From NCBI GenBank assembly GCA_014773175.1, contig VXCM01001572.1, positions 1-64,000 on the forward strand: a stretch of 64,000 bases of DNA. The letters are read 5' to 3'. This document shows, one piece after another, positions 1 through 10,846 of this stretch (positions are counted from its first letter, which is position 1; each line of letters starts with the position of its first letter). The notes under the pieces are model-generated. The model did no database searches. It was not told where the DNA came from and worked only from the letters and a program-made list of their open reading frames with translations. The translations under genes were made by a program, and so were the position numbers. The stretch is from Lucifuga dentata (lineage: Eukaryota; Chordata; Actinopteri; Ophidiiformes; Bythitidae).

Positions 1-1766
1 TGTACAGGAGAGGGCTCAGCACGCAGCCTTGGGGAGAGCCGGTGCTCAGAGTGAGGGTGGAGGACAAGTGATGGTCATCTTACCTTAACCTACCCTACAG
101 CTAGAGCCCACGCAATACGATAGTTAACCTGACTAAATGCATGTCTAACAAGAGCACCTGACCTATATCCACTACCCAACACTCCACAGCTCCACACGCC
201 GCCTCTCGCTCCCACACGCGCACATACACACACACACACACACGGAAGGCCTGTGCAATTGACAAGGACAAAGATGGAAAATGAGGGTCCTATTGAGAAG
301 CAGGTGGGTGGGTTGAACTAATGAGTGAGTCTATTGTTGAGGATTACCTCTCTGTCACGGTGCAGGATCACAGTAAAAAAAAGCTCATCACACACCCACC
401 TCTCACAAACGCCATCACACGCATGTCACACACACTCATGTGCTGACAGGTACGAGCCTTTGACGTGTATCAGTACACCTGGAAAAGCTCTCATCTCTCC
501 CTAAAACCACCAGAACGGCAATTAGAGAAGACATTTTCAAAAAAAATGGAGAACATTGTCTCTTTCTTTTACATGTCAGGTTTCAGATGCTTTTGTTCTC
601 CGTTTGTGAATTAGATAAAAATGCTGCGAGCTGTTGCATGACCAAACCACATACACATAATCAAATATACATACAACCTAACACTCAGGCACACACACAC
701 ACAGACATCACAGCTCTTGTGACATTGTTGGCAACGCACTGATGACAGAAACAAAATGGGACAGCGCTGACAGGATGGCAGACGGCGAACACACTTCCAC
801 AGAAAGAGAACGTCATGAAAAAAGATACGCCATTCATCGCGGCGACACGTGCAACAGGTGGCATGACAGATGCTCTACGCATAAATATAACTCAGCCACT
901 CAAACATTTTTCTCCTCAAGTTAAATTCAAAGGTCAACAACAACTTCTGGTTCTAAAATATTAGGTAAAAGAACGTGAAGGCATATGGAAGTATGTACAG
1001 CCAGGACTAATGATATACCTGAAGAAAAAAATCAGGGCAAAGCGATGGAGGGGAGGCAGAAATACAGCATTCACGCGGATTTATTACGTTTGTATTGATT
1101 TGTACTCACCCTCTGGCGGTCTGAGCTGTTTAAAAGCTATTTGAAGTCCATGCATTATCAATGGCTTTCAATCCTTCCTGACATCTTATCCGATAAGTTT
1201 ATTACAAGAATATCTTCCGTTTACCTGGAGCAAAAAATATAAAAGAGAGAGAAATACTGTTATTATATTTAGGAGATTAATCTCAGTGAGGGAGTACTGC
1301 TGTATCTGTCCCCTGTTCAAATATAATAAATCAGAAATATACTGTATACTCCCAAGTGACAGATGAGTGCTCTTTTAAGATTCTTGATTTTTTTTTTTAG
1401 AATTATGACAATTATGAAATATCAAGTTAAAGGAAACAATTTACCTTCTTCAGATTACGCCCAAGATGAGTATATTGCAGGCGGAGTTACTATACATCAG
1501 CAACAAGGTAAACTAGAATCTGCAAAAAAGAAAGAAAAACAAAGCAATTAAATTATTGCATTACCAAGTCAGAGCTGCTTCTATTCGGACATGTTGGTAA
1601 TACATGACCATTACTATACCTCAATATGCATGGCACTGTGTATTGGAAAAATCTTGCTGTGGCAGGTTAAAATTAATTTTAACTGTTTCTGGAAATCGCT
1701 TTTCTTCATCTGTCCAGAGAAAACACACCACAACAATTGCTCAGGGTTTCTCCATCACTTCACTTT
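1..1766. other. Intergenic, no gene seen
   Basis: AT-rich unique-looking sequence with short (CA)n patches (around 226-243 and 690-703). Open frames are below 70 codons with no recognisable motif or splice context. Confidence 0.7.
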
Positions 1767-1774
1767 AAAGTTCT

Positions 1775-2534
1775 ATGGAGCCCCTTAGGGGTCATGTGTG
1801 AAAAAAATATAAAGTGGGTTTAAAAAAAAAAAAACGACGCCCCTAAAGAGACATGGAAGGGAAAAAAATGAGTTGGAGGTTAAAAAAAAGAAGAAAAAAA
1901 AACCTCCAACTCGTTCCTCGTTTTTTCTTGTGTGTTTTCCTCGTTTTTTTTTTTTTTTTTTTTCTCTTCTTTAACGTATTAAAAATAGGTCAAAGCTACA
2001 GCGCAACGGAGCTGTTTTGCTACTGTTTGAGGAACGATTTCCGATTAGACAAATGCTAATGCTAGCTAGCAGCTACCGTGTCTGTGACTGTACCCACAAG
2101 TTCCGATGAATAAACAAGTCAGTGAATAAACTCACTAACTCACTACTACTTTTGACAATGTTCTAGTGTTTGGCAGTTCCAACAGTGTATTTGTGTGCAT
2201 TTATAATGGTTAATTCTTTTACGAAAGTTGACTTAAACAGTAGTAAGGCAGCTCTGTTGCATGCGCTGTAGCTTTGACCCATTTTTAGTACTTTCAGAAG
2301 AGAAAAAAAACAGAAAGCGAAAAAAAAACCTGAGAAAAAAAAAAACAAAGAGAAAAAAAAACGAGGAAGAAAACAAAGAGAAAAAAAATATTTTTTTTAA
2401 ACCAACTGATTTTTTTTTTTTTTACCTCCAACTCATTTTTTTCTTCTGTGTCCCCTTAGGGGCGTTTTTGTTTTTTTACCCTTTTTTTTATACCCACTTT
2501 ATTTTTTTCACTCAGGACGCCTAAGGGGCTCCAT
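1775..2534. mobile_element. Foldback MITE with 8-bp target duplication
   Basis: Both halves are near reverse complements for almost the whole length. The left end begins ATGGAGCCCCTTAGG and the right end reads CCTAAGGGGCTCCAT. A second matched pair lies inward (GGTCAAAGCTACAGCGC at about 1988 and its complement near 2265), leaving a loop of roughly 180 bp. The element is flanked by AAAGTTCT at 1767-1774 and 2535-2542, an 8-bp duplication typical of hAT-type insertion. No transposase is encoded; the predicted proteins are A/T-run artefacts. Confidence 0.85.
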
Positions 2535-2542
2535 AAAGTTCT

Positions 2543-5255
2543 GAGCTTCAATGTCAAAAGGTCACCTGAGGCCTTTTTCTGTGTGGTAGTTTGTAGATTC
2601 TCTTTTTTCTTCACATGGTTTTTGCTCTCTGGTTTCCTCTTTCTTATGCTGTCAGCATCAGCTCATCGCTCCTATATGAACTCTTAAAATGGATTAAATG
2701 CAAAGGACACATTCTTAAGGGTTTCAAACCTACCTGCATTGTTTGCATCATATTCTAGTTTAACGTTGGCCTGCAGTCTTCTTCTTTGCTTTCTTTATTG
2801 GTGCGTTACTTCCTTTCCTGGCTCAGTACCACCACCAGCTGTTGATAGGTAGAATTGCATACAGTTGCCACCTAAAAAGCCAAATTTGAAATAAACTATG
2901 AAATGTAGAAATCTTTAAATAAAAAAATCTCTGAAATTCATTTTTGATTCAAGAAATTTCTTTATTTTCTACTTGAGTTGAAAAAAATTGACAATTGACT
3001 CTAGAAAAATCTTATGATCCTAGAAATATCTTATGTGTCTCATACTTGCTTTGCTTTTCACTTTTTTTTTCAGGCTAGTTGTTTTTGTGCTTGCAGGCTT
3101 GGCAGAAATATCAAAATTTTCACAAGTTTAAATCTGTCATCCTGTCCTCTAATCAGTGCAGCTTCTTTGGTGACAAATGAAAGACAAATTCAGTGAAAAC
3201 TAAAATTGTAAAAATGGTTTTTAAAGCTCCAAAGCTTTAAATGCATCCTCATGTACACACGGTTAGCTACAGATGACACGAGGATGGATCTTTAAAACAT
3301 TGCCTTACAACTTAATTAGTGGTAACCTCATGGTAGAACTTCAACTTAAAGGCCCTGCACACACAGGTATTTTCACTTATTTTGGTTGATGAAAACTCTT
3401 TTCAGCCCAAACAGGTGGAACAAATCCCAAACCTGTCAGGAGAATCACACACAGTCTGAATACGCCCGCACAGCCCTGAGAAGACTTATCAGCCTAAAAA
3501 CTGAAAACACTGGTGTGGGTGTGCAAAGGACTTTCTGCCTGTCAAACTGAATCCTTAAATCCGTAGCTCTGATTGTGACGCAACAGATCTGCAAATAAAC
3601 AAATTTATTTTTCCAGGCATTATTTCCCAGGCATATTGTTTTCCAGAAATGTGGAGAGAAAATGCTTTCATACATGTAACGGCTATCTGCTCTGAGACTC
3701 TGACTTGTGTCTGTGACATTGAAGCTGTTTAATGCGTACCAGCTGTAATTAGCATTTATTTTGGGGTAAACAGCGTTGCACTTGGCCTTGATACAGCTGC
3801 AGGTGATGACTGTGACTGTAAAGGGATGTGATGAGTGAGACCAATTAAATCCAGGGTCAAAAGTAAAGATCACAGGATGTGTCACTTCAGATGTCGCTGC
3901 AGAAATAACACATTGCATTCTTTGCAAAGAGTGCAAAGTCTGATGTAAAAAAAAAAAAAAAAAAAANAAAAAAAAAAAAAAAAAAAGTTAAGCTGTCATA
4001 AGAGTTTCACTGAAATGTTTAGTTTCCAAACACAGATAGCAGAAAGAGTGAAGTTATTTTATCTGTGGGATAATTATGGCTGGAGGTGATAGCTATGGAG
4101 CAGAGAGCCAGTCGTCGATTTCCTGACCTTTATATCTTATCAGGCAGAAATTTTCTCATTCTACTAGCTGAGAGACACATTAATACCCCCCAAAAAATAG
4201 AAAAACTTGGCAATGTCCTGAAAGTCAAACAAATATACAGCATGGAAGTTGTTAAAGTCATCATAGATTTTCCCTTCTAGCTGTGGCTGTGAAGAATCTT
4301 TAGATTTACTGAGTCTAGACTGCCTATATTTCAATCCAAGAGAAATCCAATAACCAGTATATATGCTGTATATTGTTCAGGTTTCTCATAAAGGCGCTCC
4401 TCACCGGGATAAGCTTTAATGGCTGTTATTTATATTTGGCCTGGGCAGGTTTATTCTGTGTGCCTACAGAAATCATTAAAGTTCCTCTGGGGAAGGGCTG
4501 TGGCAACGTTTGTGTTTCGCCCAGGCAGATGACTCAGCGATAATATTCTTTCCCTCCACTGGTTTTTCCTTATTGGTAACCTTCCTCAGAGGTCATTAAA
4601 AACAACTTGGTGAGACAGAGAGAGGCCACGCACATATGTTTATTGCTTAATGAGCGAGGAACAACTTGTGGTTATTGAGCCCAAACAGACTGCAGAGAGG
4701 AAATGAAGCACTAATGAGCTAATAAACATCTCATATTATTCCAGGTGGATAATGATATGCTGCAGCGTCTTTCCAGCAGGTAAGTGAGGTAATTGCTTAT
4801 AGGGCAGCAAGTGAGTGAGGGGTGGAGAAATGCTTCCACTCCATGGCTTGAGCCACATTGTCACACACACACAAGAACAAGAAGAGAAACTGAAGAACAA
4901 AACTGTAGAAACCTCACCTAAAAAAAAAAAAAAAAAAAAAAAGAAAGTCAAACCTCAAATTTTGATACAAATCTGTTGCAGTTTGCTATTGACTGAAGGT
5001 CAAATTTCACCAAAGCTGAACTTGACACAATATTTTAATGCAAATATATTGTACTGTGCCTACCTGAGTGAATGTGACATTATGACTCCATTGAAATAAA
5101 TTAAATCCAAAATTTTTTGTCATAAATACACATTTGAATGTGCCTGTATAATCTTTTTCTAAAAAAAAAAAAAAAAAAANAAAAAAAAAAAAAAAAAGCA
5201 CATCAATGCATTTTTCCTGCAGATTTAGTCTGTTATACTCTCAGGGCTCTGTGCT
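2543..5255. other. Intergenic, no gene supported
   Basis: Contains an A-run with an N at 3967 and another A-run at 4920-4941. The longest open frame (3445-3936, minus, 163 codons) has no recognisable domain, no splice context and ordinary composition, so it is not called as a gene. Confidence 0.6.
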
Positions 5256-5745
5256 GCTGGTTTAGCTCAGCTGGTAGAACACTAGGTTTGTTACACAAGA
5301 TCTTGTGAATTCAAATCTTGGCAGAGCCATATTTTTGTGATTTGTATCTGTCATTTTCAAAGTAAAACGAGACATACTTTGGCATCGAGAATCCAACCAG
5401 GAATGTCTGAAATGGATTGTATGCTTCCATATCCATTATATTAAATTAATCTATCCATTTGCAGATTTTCTGTATAGGATATCTGGCCAACTTCCAACTT
5501 GTGCTATAGCTCAGTTGGTAGAGTTTTGATCATATCATATTGAGATTGTCAGTTTAAGTCCCGTCACAGCTTTTATTTTATCATTTGCATCCTATACTTT
5601 TCAAAATAAAACAAGGAAAAGCACTGGCATTGAGAGTCCCACCAAATGCTAAATGTAGTCTTGCTTTTCAGGCACCAAGACACTCAGGATGATATGTACC
5701 GATCATCAGCTCGACTATAGTGTCAACAGACTGCAAAGAGCAACA
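5256..5745 (+). repeat. Tandem pair of tRNA-derived units (~245 bp each)
   Basis: Two units start at 5256 and 5501. Each has a pol III A-box-like TAGCTCAG(C/T)TGGTAGA (from 5263 and 5507) and a weaker B-box-like GAATTCAAATC or AGTTTAAGTCC about 45 nt later, then a shared tail (TTTTCAAA.TAAAAC.AG... and GGCAT.GAGA.TCC). Neither folds as a functional tRNA by eye: the anticodon arm is degenerate. Best read as a duplicated tRNA pseudogene or SINE-like unit. Confidence 0.65.
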
Positions 5746-5984
5746 GACTGAATGAATGACTCTGAGACGTCATCGGGAAAAGGAATGCAGAGATGCTGTT
5801 ACTCTGTCAGTGTGTCAGCTGGAAACTCCCAGCTGGCTGACTGGAATGTTCATCGTTCTCCGACTGCAGAGCATCTCCGTCAACACCTGTGTCTGTATTC
5901 ATACCTGTCAAACACAACATGCAGGTATACACACAGACACACCTTCATGACATGACATACAAAAGGTTGTGTTCTAGAAAAATG

Positions 5985-6036
<52 letters not shown>

Positions 6037-6841
6037 CACACACACCAACACAGACATCCTTTCTGGAGCAGCTGTTCGGCCCCTTACAGAACCTTAACCC
6101 AGAAACAAAACTTAAAGAAGACATATTATGCACCTTAAAAAGATTCTTACATTAAAAAAAATGCAATGATCCACATACTGCAACACCACTGTGCACACTG
6201 AGTGAATCCAACTATTTTAGGGCGGGAGTTTATTCCAGAGAAGGCTCTGTCTCCTGAGGATTTTCTCCAGGTTCTTGGTTTGTCCTTCTGGATGCACATA
6301 TCAAGCTTTGCTACAATTTTAAAACAAACTTCTACTTTTTCTTACACTATAAATGAGGGAAAATAACAAAAATCAGCAGAATCATCATAGTTGCACAAAA
6401 AACACAGAAATATTTGATCATGTGCAGCAGCTTTCTGTTTCATTCAACATTCTGTTCCAGAGAATCGTGGTAAAAGCCACTGCAGACGTTTTAGATTTGA
6501 TTAGATCAGGTGATCCACCTGAGCCTGTAAAAGTGCTGATGGAGCAGAGAGCAATCAGTTTTAACAGCAAAGGCCTCTTTGGGGAAATGAGCATAATGGA
6601 TCCTTAAAGGGCTACAAAAGGCACAATGAGGATCAAATAGAGGACTAACCACTCTGTATGCTGTGAATGGAGCATAACTGATCAGAGGGAATAAGGGAAA
6701 AAGCAAAAGAGACACAGGTGAAGCATATGAAACTCATTGCTGTTGTCAGAATGCCCCGGTTCCAGTTTTTAAGTTCACATTACTACTCATCTTCTCATCT
6801 TATAGCCACAAACATAGACATTAACAGACAGAAAAATATTA
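5746..6841. other. Intergenic with (CT)n microsatellite
   Basis: Unique-looking sequence with a perfect (CT)n run at 5991-6033. Around 6222-6260 there is a phrase (GGAGTTTATTCCAGAG) that I associate loosely with a repeated teleost sequence. No gene seen. Confidence 0.55.
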
Positions 6842-7586
6842 CCGTATACAGTCGAGTATAAACTGAGTTTTTATTACCAAATTTCACGTCGATTTATATA
6901 CGAGAAATTCAAATTTGATCCCAGAGAACAAAATTTCCAAGGTTGGAGATACTACCCATGGATACTACCCATTACTACTACCCATGGAAAATAGTTTAAA
7001 TCATATCTTAGAATGAGATATTTCCTGACTAAACATCTTATCCAGCNATGGAAAATAGTTTAAATCATATCTTAGAATGAGATATTTCCTGACTAAACAT
7101 CTTATCCAGCACAATTTGAGGTGGCCAGTAAGCACTATTGTGATTGGTCAAAGACAAAACAACGGGCCAATCAGAGACAACCTTATAAAAGTGCTGTTTC
7201 ATATACCGGTATTTGGTAGCAAGAAGCTTGAGAAAAGATATAACACACAATGGACTCAGAAGAGGAAAAGAACATCATATGAGGCTGGTTTCAAGACACA
7301 TTACACAGAGCAGGACTGAAACGAAATGTTTGGTGATTCAGACGAGGAAGAGGAGTCCGGAAAAGTTAATGTCAGCTCATGTCGGTTATGGTAATCAGCT
7401 GTTTACCGGTACCTGTATGTGGATTATTTTCAGAAAATCACAAGACAATACCCAGAAAAAAAAATAATTTGCTAAACAAATAAATTGATGGAACAACATC
7501 AGGGGGTCGGCTTATATACAGGTTTCTTGAAAAATCTAAATTTGCAGGTCAAAATCGGGGGTCGGCTTATACATGAGTATATATGG
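6842..7586 (+). mobile_element. pogo/Tigger-like deletion derivative
   Basis: Imperfect terminal inverted repeats (left CCGTATACAGTCGAGTATAA, right complement CCATATATACTCATGTATAA) bounded by TA at 6840-6841 and 7587-7588. Inside, 7250-7319 encodes KRKRTSYEAGFK, similar to the start of Tigger/pogo DNA-binding regions, and shortly after the stop comes GDSDEEEES, like the acidic tail of such transposases. The catalytic middle is absent. A segment of about 65 bp is repeated around the N at 7047, probably an assembly artefact. Confidence 0.65.
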
Positions 7587-7947
7587 TACTTTCTTTGTAG
7601 TTTTAAAGAATGGTCAGTCAACATGGCAGGAAGGCTTTCATCCAGTGCTGTTGTGGTTTTGTGTTTGCAGATCAGAGCTGCAGTCAGACAGGAAATCATT
7701 GACTTTCATGCACCTGCTCTGCCACCTGTCACTGCTGGCAGCCAGACAGCCGCTCATTCATCCTCCGTTTACACTGTCTCACATGCGTTACGTTTCAGAC
7801 TGATCACACCAAACTGGTTTTACATTTGTACCCGAGTCACACGCTGTCTTTACATTCCAGCCAACGTGCAGCTTTATTCCAAGAACAACCAGAGAGCCGA
7901 CATGTCTCTGTTCCAAGTTCAATAAAAGCAATTTTACGTGTTTGAAT

Positions 7948-8885
7948 CAAGGCTGTAGCCATGGTGTCAACATTGGGGGGGACCAAATCTACCCCCCCCC
8001 CNCCCCCCCCCCAACCAAAAAAAAATAAAATAAAATAAAATAAAAAAATAAGAAATTCAAAATTTGAAAACTTAAAAACAACTTTTCTTTTTTTTTGATG
8101 CTCTCGTCATATCTTCTCTCCAGGTAATACGTGTTTTGACTTGCCATTCTTCAAATAATGGACCCAAAGGCCTTTTTGCACTTATCATTGACAGCGATAA
8201 AAGACTGACATATTCTTCAAGGTCCAGTCTGTCCAGTTTCTCCTGGTGGACAGGACATATGTCCACATTATTCAGCCTTGTTTGACTCATATATGATCTA
8301 AGCCATGTCTTAAGCCTCCTCAGGACACTAAAACTCCTCTCAGCCTCTAGCTAGCTAGCTGTGCTAGCCAGTTAGCTTAACACTTACCAAGGCTAATTTC
8401 CAAACAGGGCAGGTTAATGTTAATTACTTAAACGAGTCTTTACCAACATTACAGCTGTAAATACACTTAACATCAACTATAAGTGTAACATCATGACATT
8501 CAGAGACAATCGAGTTATTGCGCTACATAAGGTTCATGTAACACAATAACCTCAATATTAATATATTAATACTGTATATAATTATTATTAATAGCATTAA
8601 GTTGTAATATTACTGCTAAGCAGTAAATGTCTCTGAATGTTTAGAATTCATAACATAACATAAACCACTATAATACTAGAACTGGTAGTAATTATAATGC
8701 CAATTTGTTAAGTTTAGTTATGATTACATTTGCTAATGATTATTTTGGACAGCGGTGCATGGTTTCCTGTCATAGCATAGAATTTTTTTAATTTATATTT
8801 TTTACATCAATATATACATTTGAGCATATTGGAATATTGGGGGGGGGGATATGTCCCCCCAATATATATTATAATTACAGCCTTG
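7948..8885. mobile_element. hAT element with perfect 8-bp target duplication
   Basis: Ends CAAGGCTGTA at 7948 and TACAGCCTTG at 8885, flanked by identical GTTTGAAT at 7940-7947 and 8886-8893. The interior has runs of C and G next to the ends, an N at 8002, and a transposase remnant on the minus strand. Non-autonomous because the rest of the transposase is missing. Confidence 0.9.
8093..8351 (-). pseudogene. hAT transposase C-terminal fragment
   Basis: Minus-strand reading gives AERSFSVLRRLKTWLR, then SYMSQTRLNNVDICPVHQEK and LDRLDLEE. This is the hAT dimerisation region found in TTF-type/ZMYM-like hAT transposases. It is open only for about 85 codons and is preceded by GCTAGCTAGC-rich sequence, not more transposase. 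It lies inside the 7948-8885 element, so it is an internal remnant and cannot act alone. Confidence 0.8.
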
Positions 8886-9235
8886 GTTTGAATGCACAAC
8901 ATGATGACACAACAAGAAAATACACCTGTTTGTCTGTTTAATCAGGAACAATTATATTTACAATACACAGTACAACCCTTCACAAAGCACTGTACACATT
9001 GAAACTCTTTTGTAATAAATAAATTAAGACACAGATGTGTACACACGTCACATATTGACACCAAAATACTGCTGTTGTCTTAATGTCCAATTAGGGAATT
9101 CACCAACGTTCATCTTTAACGGTGTCTGTACAATAAAATACAGATAATACAGATACATAAAGCATCAGCATTGGGATCTCTTTACACAAAATGCCTGCGA
9201 GAGATGAATATTCAAGTGTAATAATTTAGCATTAA

Positions 9236-9736
9236 AGGACTGGTACTGATGGTTTTGCATGTTTAACCCATAAATACAACCCGGATACATGTGACATTAC
9301 TGCCAACCATTTCCCAAAACACACTTCTGCAGCGGGACATTTTCTAATTGTTTTTCCTACCTTCCAGATGGCCATTGGTTTCAGTTTCCAGCACGCTATT
9401 AAAATCGACTTGTAAAGACTTGAAACATGCTTGAGATGAGTGGCAAACATGATGCCTATTCAGTTTTTTTGTCGAAGTAACTTTATTTAACCGATCCAAC
9501 ACGGAGCAGCACGAAAGAAAATGCATGTCTCCGCCAGGGAATATAGTCCCATGAGAAGACAGCTTTTATGTCCCCTCTACAATTGTGTTTAAGTGAATTT
9601 TGAACATTGAGCATTTGATTTTGACAGATTGAGGGATTTGGCAAAATAACACGAAAAGTAAAATATGGTTTAGTGTTTTGGAAAGTGGTTGGCAGTAAAA
9701 ACATAAAGTGGATGTGGGTAGCATTTATTGAACAAA
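9236..9736. mobile_element. TTAA MITE, old copy, right end lost
   Basis: TTAA at 9232-9235 then AGGACTGGTACTGATGG. Body shares the family landmarks CCTTCCAGA..GCCATTGGTTTCAGTT and GGGAATATAGTCCCA. The right terminal repeat is not recognisable. It may supply the poly(A) signal of arhgef28. Confidence 0.75.
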
Positions 9737-10670
9737 CAACAGCATCTATAAGGCCACTTCACGTTGTTCTGGGTGGAGGATAAAGTCAGAATGATAATAA
9801 TCTTACATTTTTACATCTTGTGGTTATTATGAATGACCTAGAAAGATGGAAAAATTTTAAAAATAAAACATTCAGGAATTTGTGCTGGGAATTATTGTTT
9901 ATCTGCATACCAAAACCTTCCATTAGATTTTGTTAGGATATCTGTGCCAAAACATCTTTCTGAAATCCTCATCTCTTCTTTAGTCTGATAACAACAAAAT
10001 ACCCATGTGATAAAACTATATAAATGACAGCTACAGCCAGAAACTTTCAGAAACTTTCATTTCTACCTGATCCGTCTCACCTCATCTCTCTATTCTTATG
10101 TGATTTGCCTCACGTCACGCTTGGCTTGGAAATAAACAGAGCCTGTCGGAGAAATGAAACAGGGGCAAGTTTACATCTTGGCCAGACAATCAGCCGCTGG
10201 AGAGACGAGCGTTTCACCGATATTGGCTTCATTATTTCTGATTCTGCGGTAAATTTAATAAATGTAGAGCTCGAGGGATGACATGTATGTGGGATTGGAG
10301 AAAAAGAAATAGAGGCAGGAGTGGGGGGGAGGGAAAAAGGTGCGGTTGCAGGGACACACACACACACACACGCACAAATACACAAACGCACAACTGAGAA
10401 AAATAGAGACATTGGATACCCGGTGGTGCCTCGAGTGAAGGTGCATGACACATGGTAAACTGTGAGATTGAGCATAAATCAGCCTCCAGCAACTCTCCGC
10501 GTTACAATGTCCAACAAAAAAATGAAAAGACCATGAAAAGAATCGTTCACGAGACGTTAAAAGTCACCGTTTATACAGAGAAATGCTCTCTAAAGCTGGC
10601 CTTCCTGATTCAGATTCAGTCTGGCCTTTCCGAGTGCTCGGTTGGTATTTAGTCCGAAGTTTATCCGCTG
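9715..10670 (-). other. arhgef28: Probable arhgef28 3' UTR
   Basis: Sequence after the stop codon on the minus strand. The first canonical AATAAA read on that strand is at 9729-9724, within a degenerate MITE; another is at 9487-9482, and a weaker ATTAAA is at 10258-10253. A (GT)n run in mRNA sense lies at 10354-10371. The true 3' end is not determined by sequence alone. Confidence 0.4.
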
Positions 10671-10846
10671 TCACAGGTACACAATGTTTTCCTCCCGGCC
10701 CTCCTCCCCCCCGCTGTCTGTCTCCAAGGAAACCAGCACACTGAGGTCCAGCTGAGGGTCACCGGGATGTGGGGCAACCGGATACGGGTCATCTCCTGTT
10801 GCCATCGACGACCAGGCCTCCTTGATATAGCTGTTGCTGTTTAGAT
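10671..10846 (-). CDS. arhgef28: arhgef28 exon 36, C-terminus and stop, residues 1715-1772
   Basis: Acceptor TCTGCCCACTCAG. Reads [20 protein letters not shown] to [10 protein letters not shown] and stops with TGA at 10673-10671. The terminal ENIVYL is the same as the end of mammalian ARHGEF28 and is the strongest single argument for this paralogue. The terminal exon continues into the 3' UTR towards lower coordinates. Confidence 0.97.

Noticed and set aside
2261..2524. Lysine-rich small ORF
   Set aside because: Derived from A-rich stretches inside the foldback MITE.
3445..3936. 163-codon open frame on the minus strand
   Set aside because: No recognisable domain, no paired splice sites or neighbours that extend it, and such lengths occur by chance in 64 kb. 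Not called as a gene.
5256..5571. Functional tRNA genes
   Set aside because: A and B boxes are visible but the anticodon and acceptor arms do not form convincing stems. Treated as tRNA-derived repeats.
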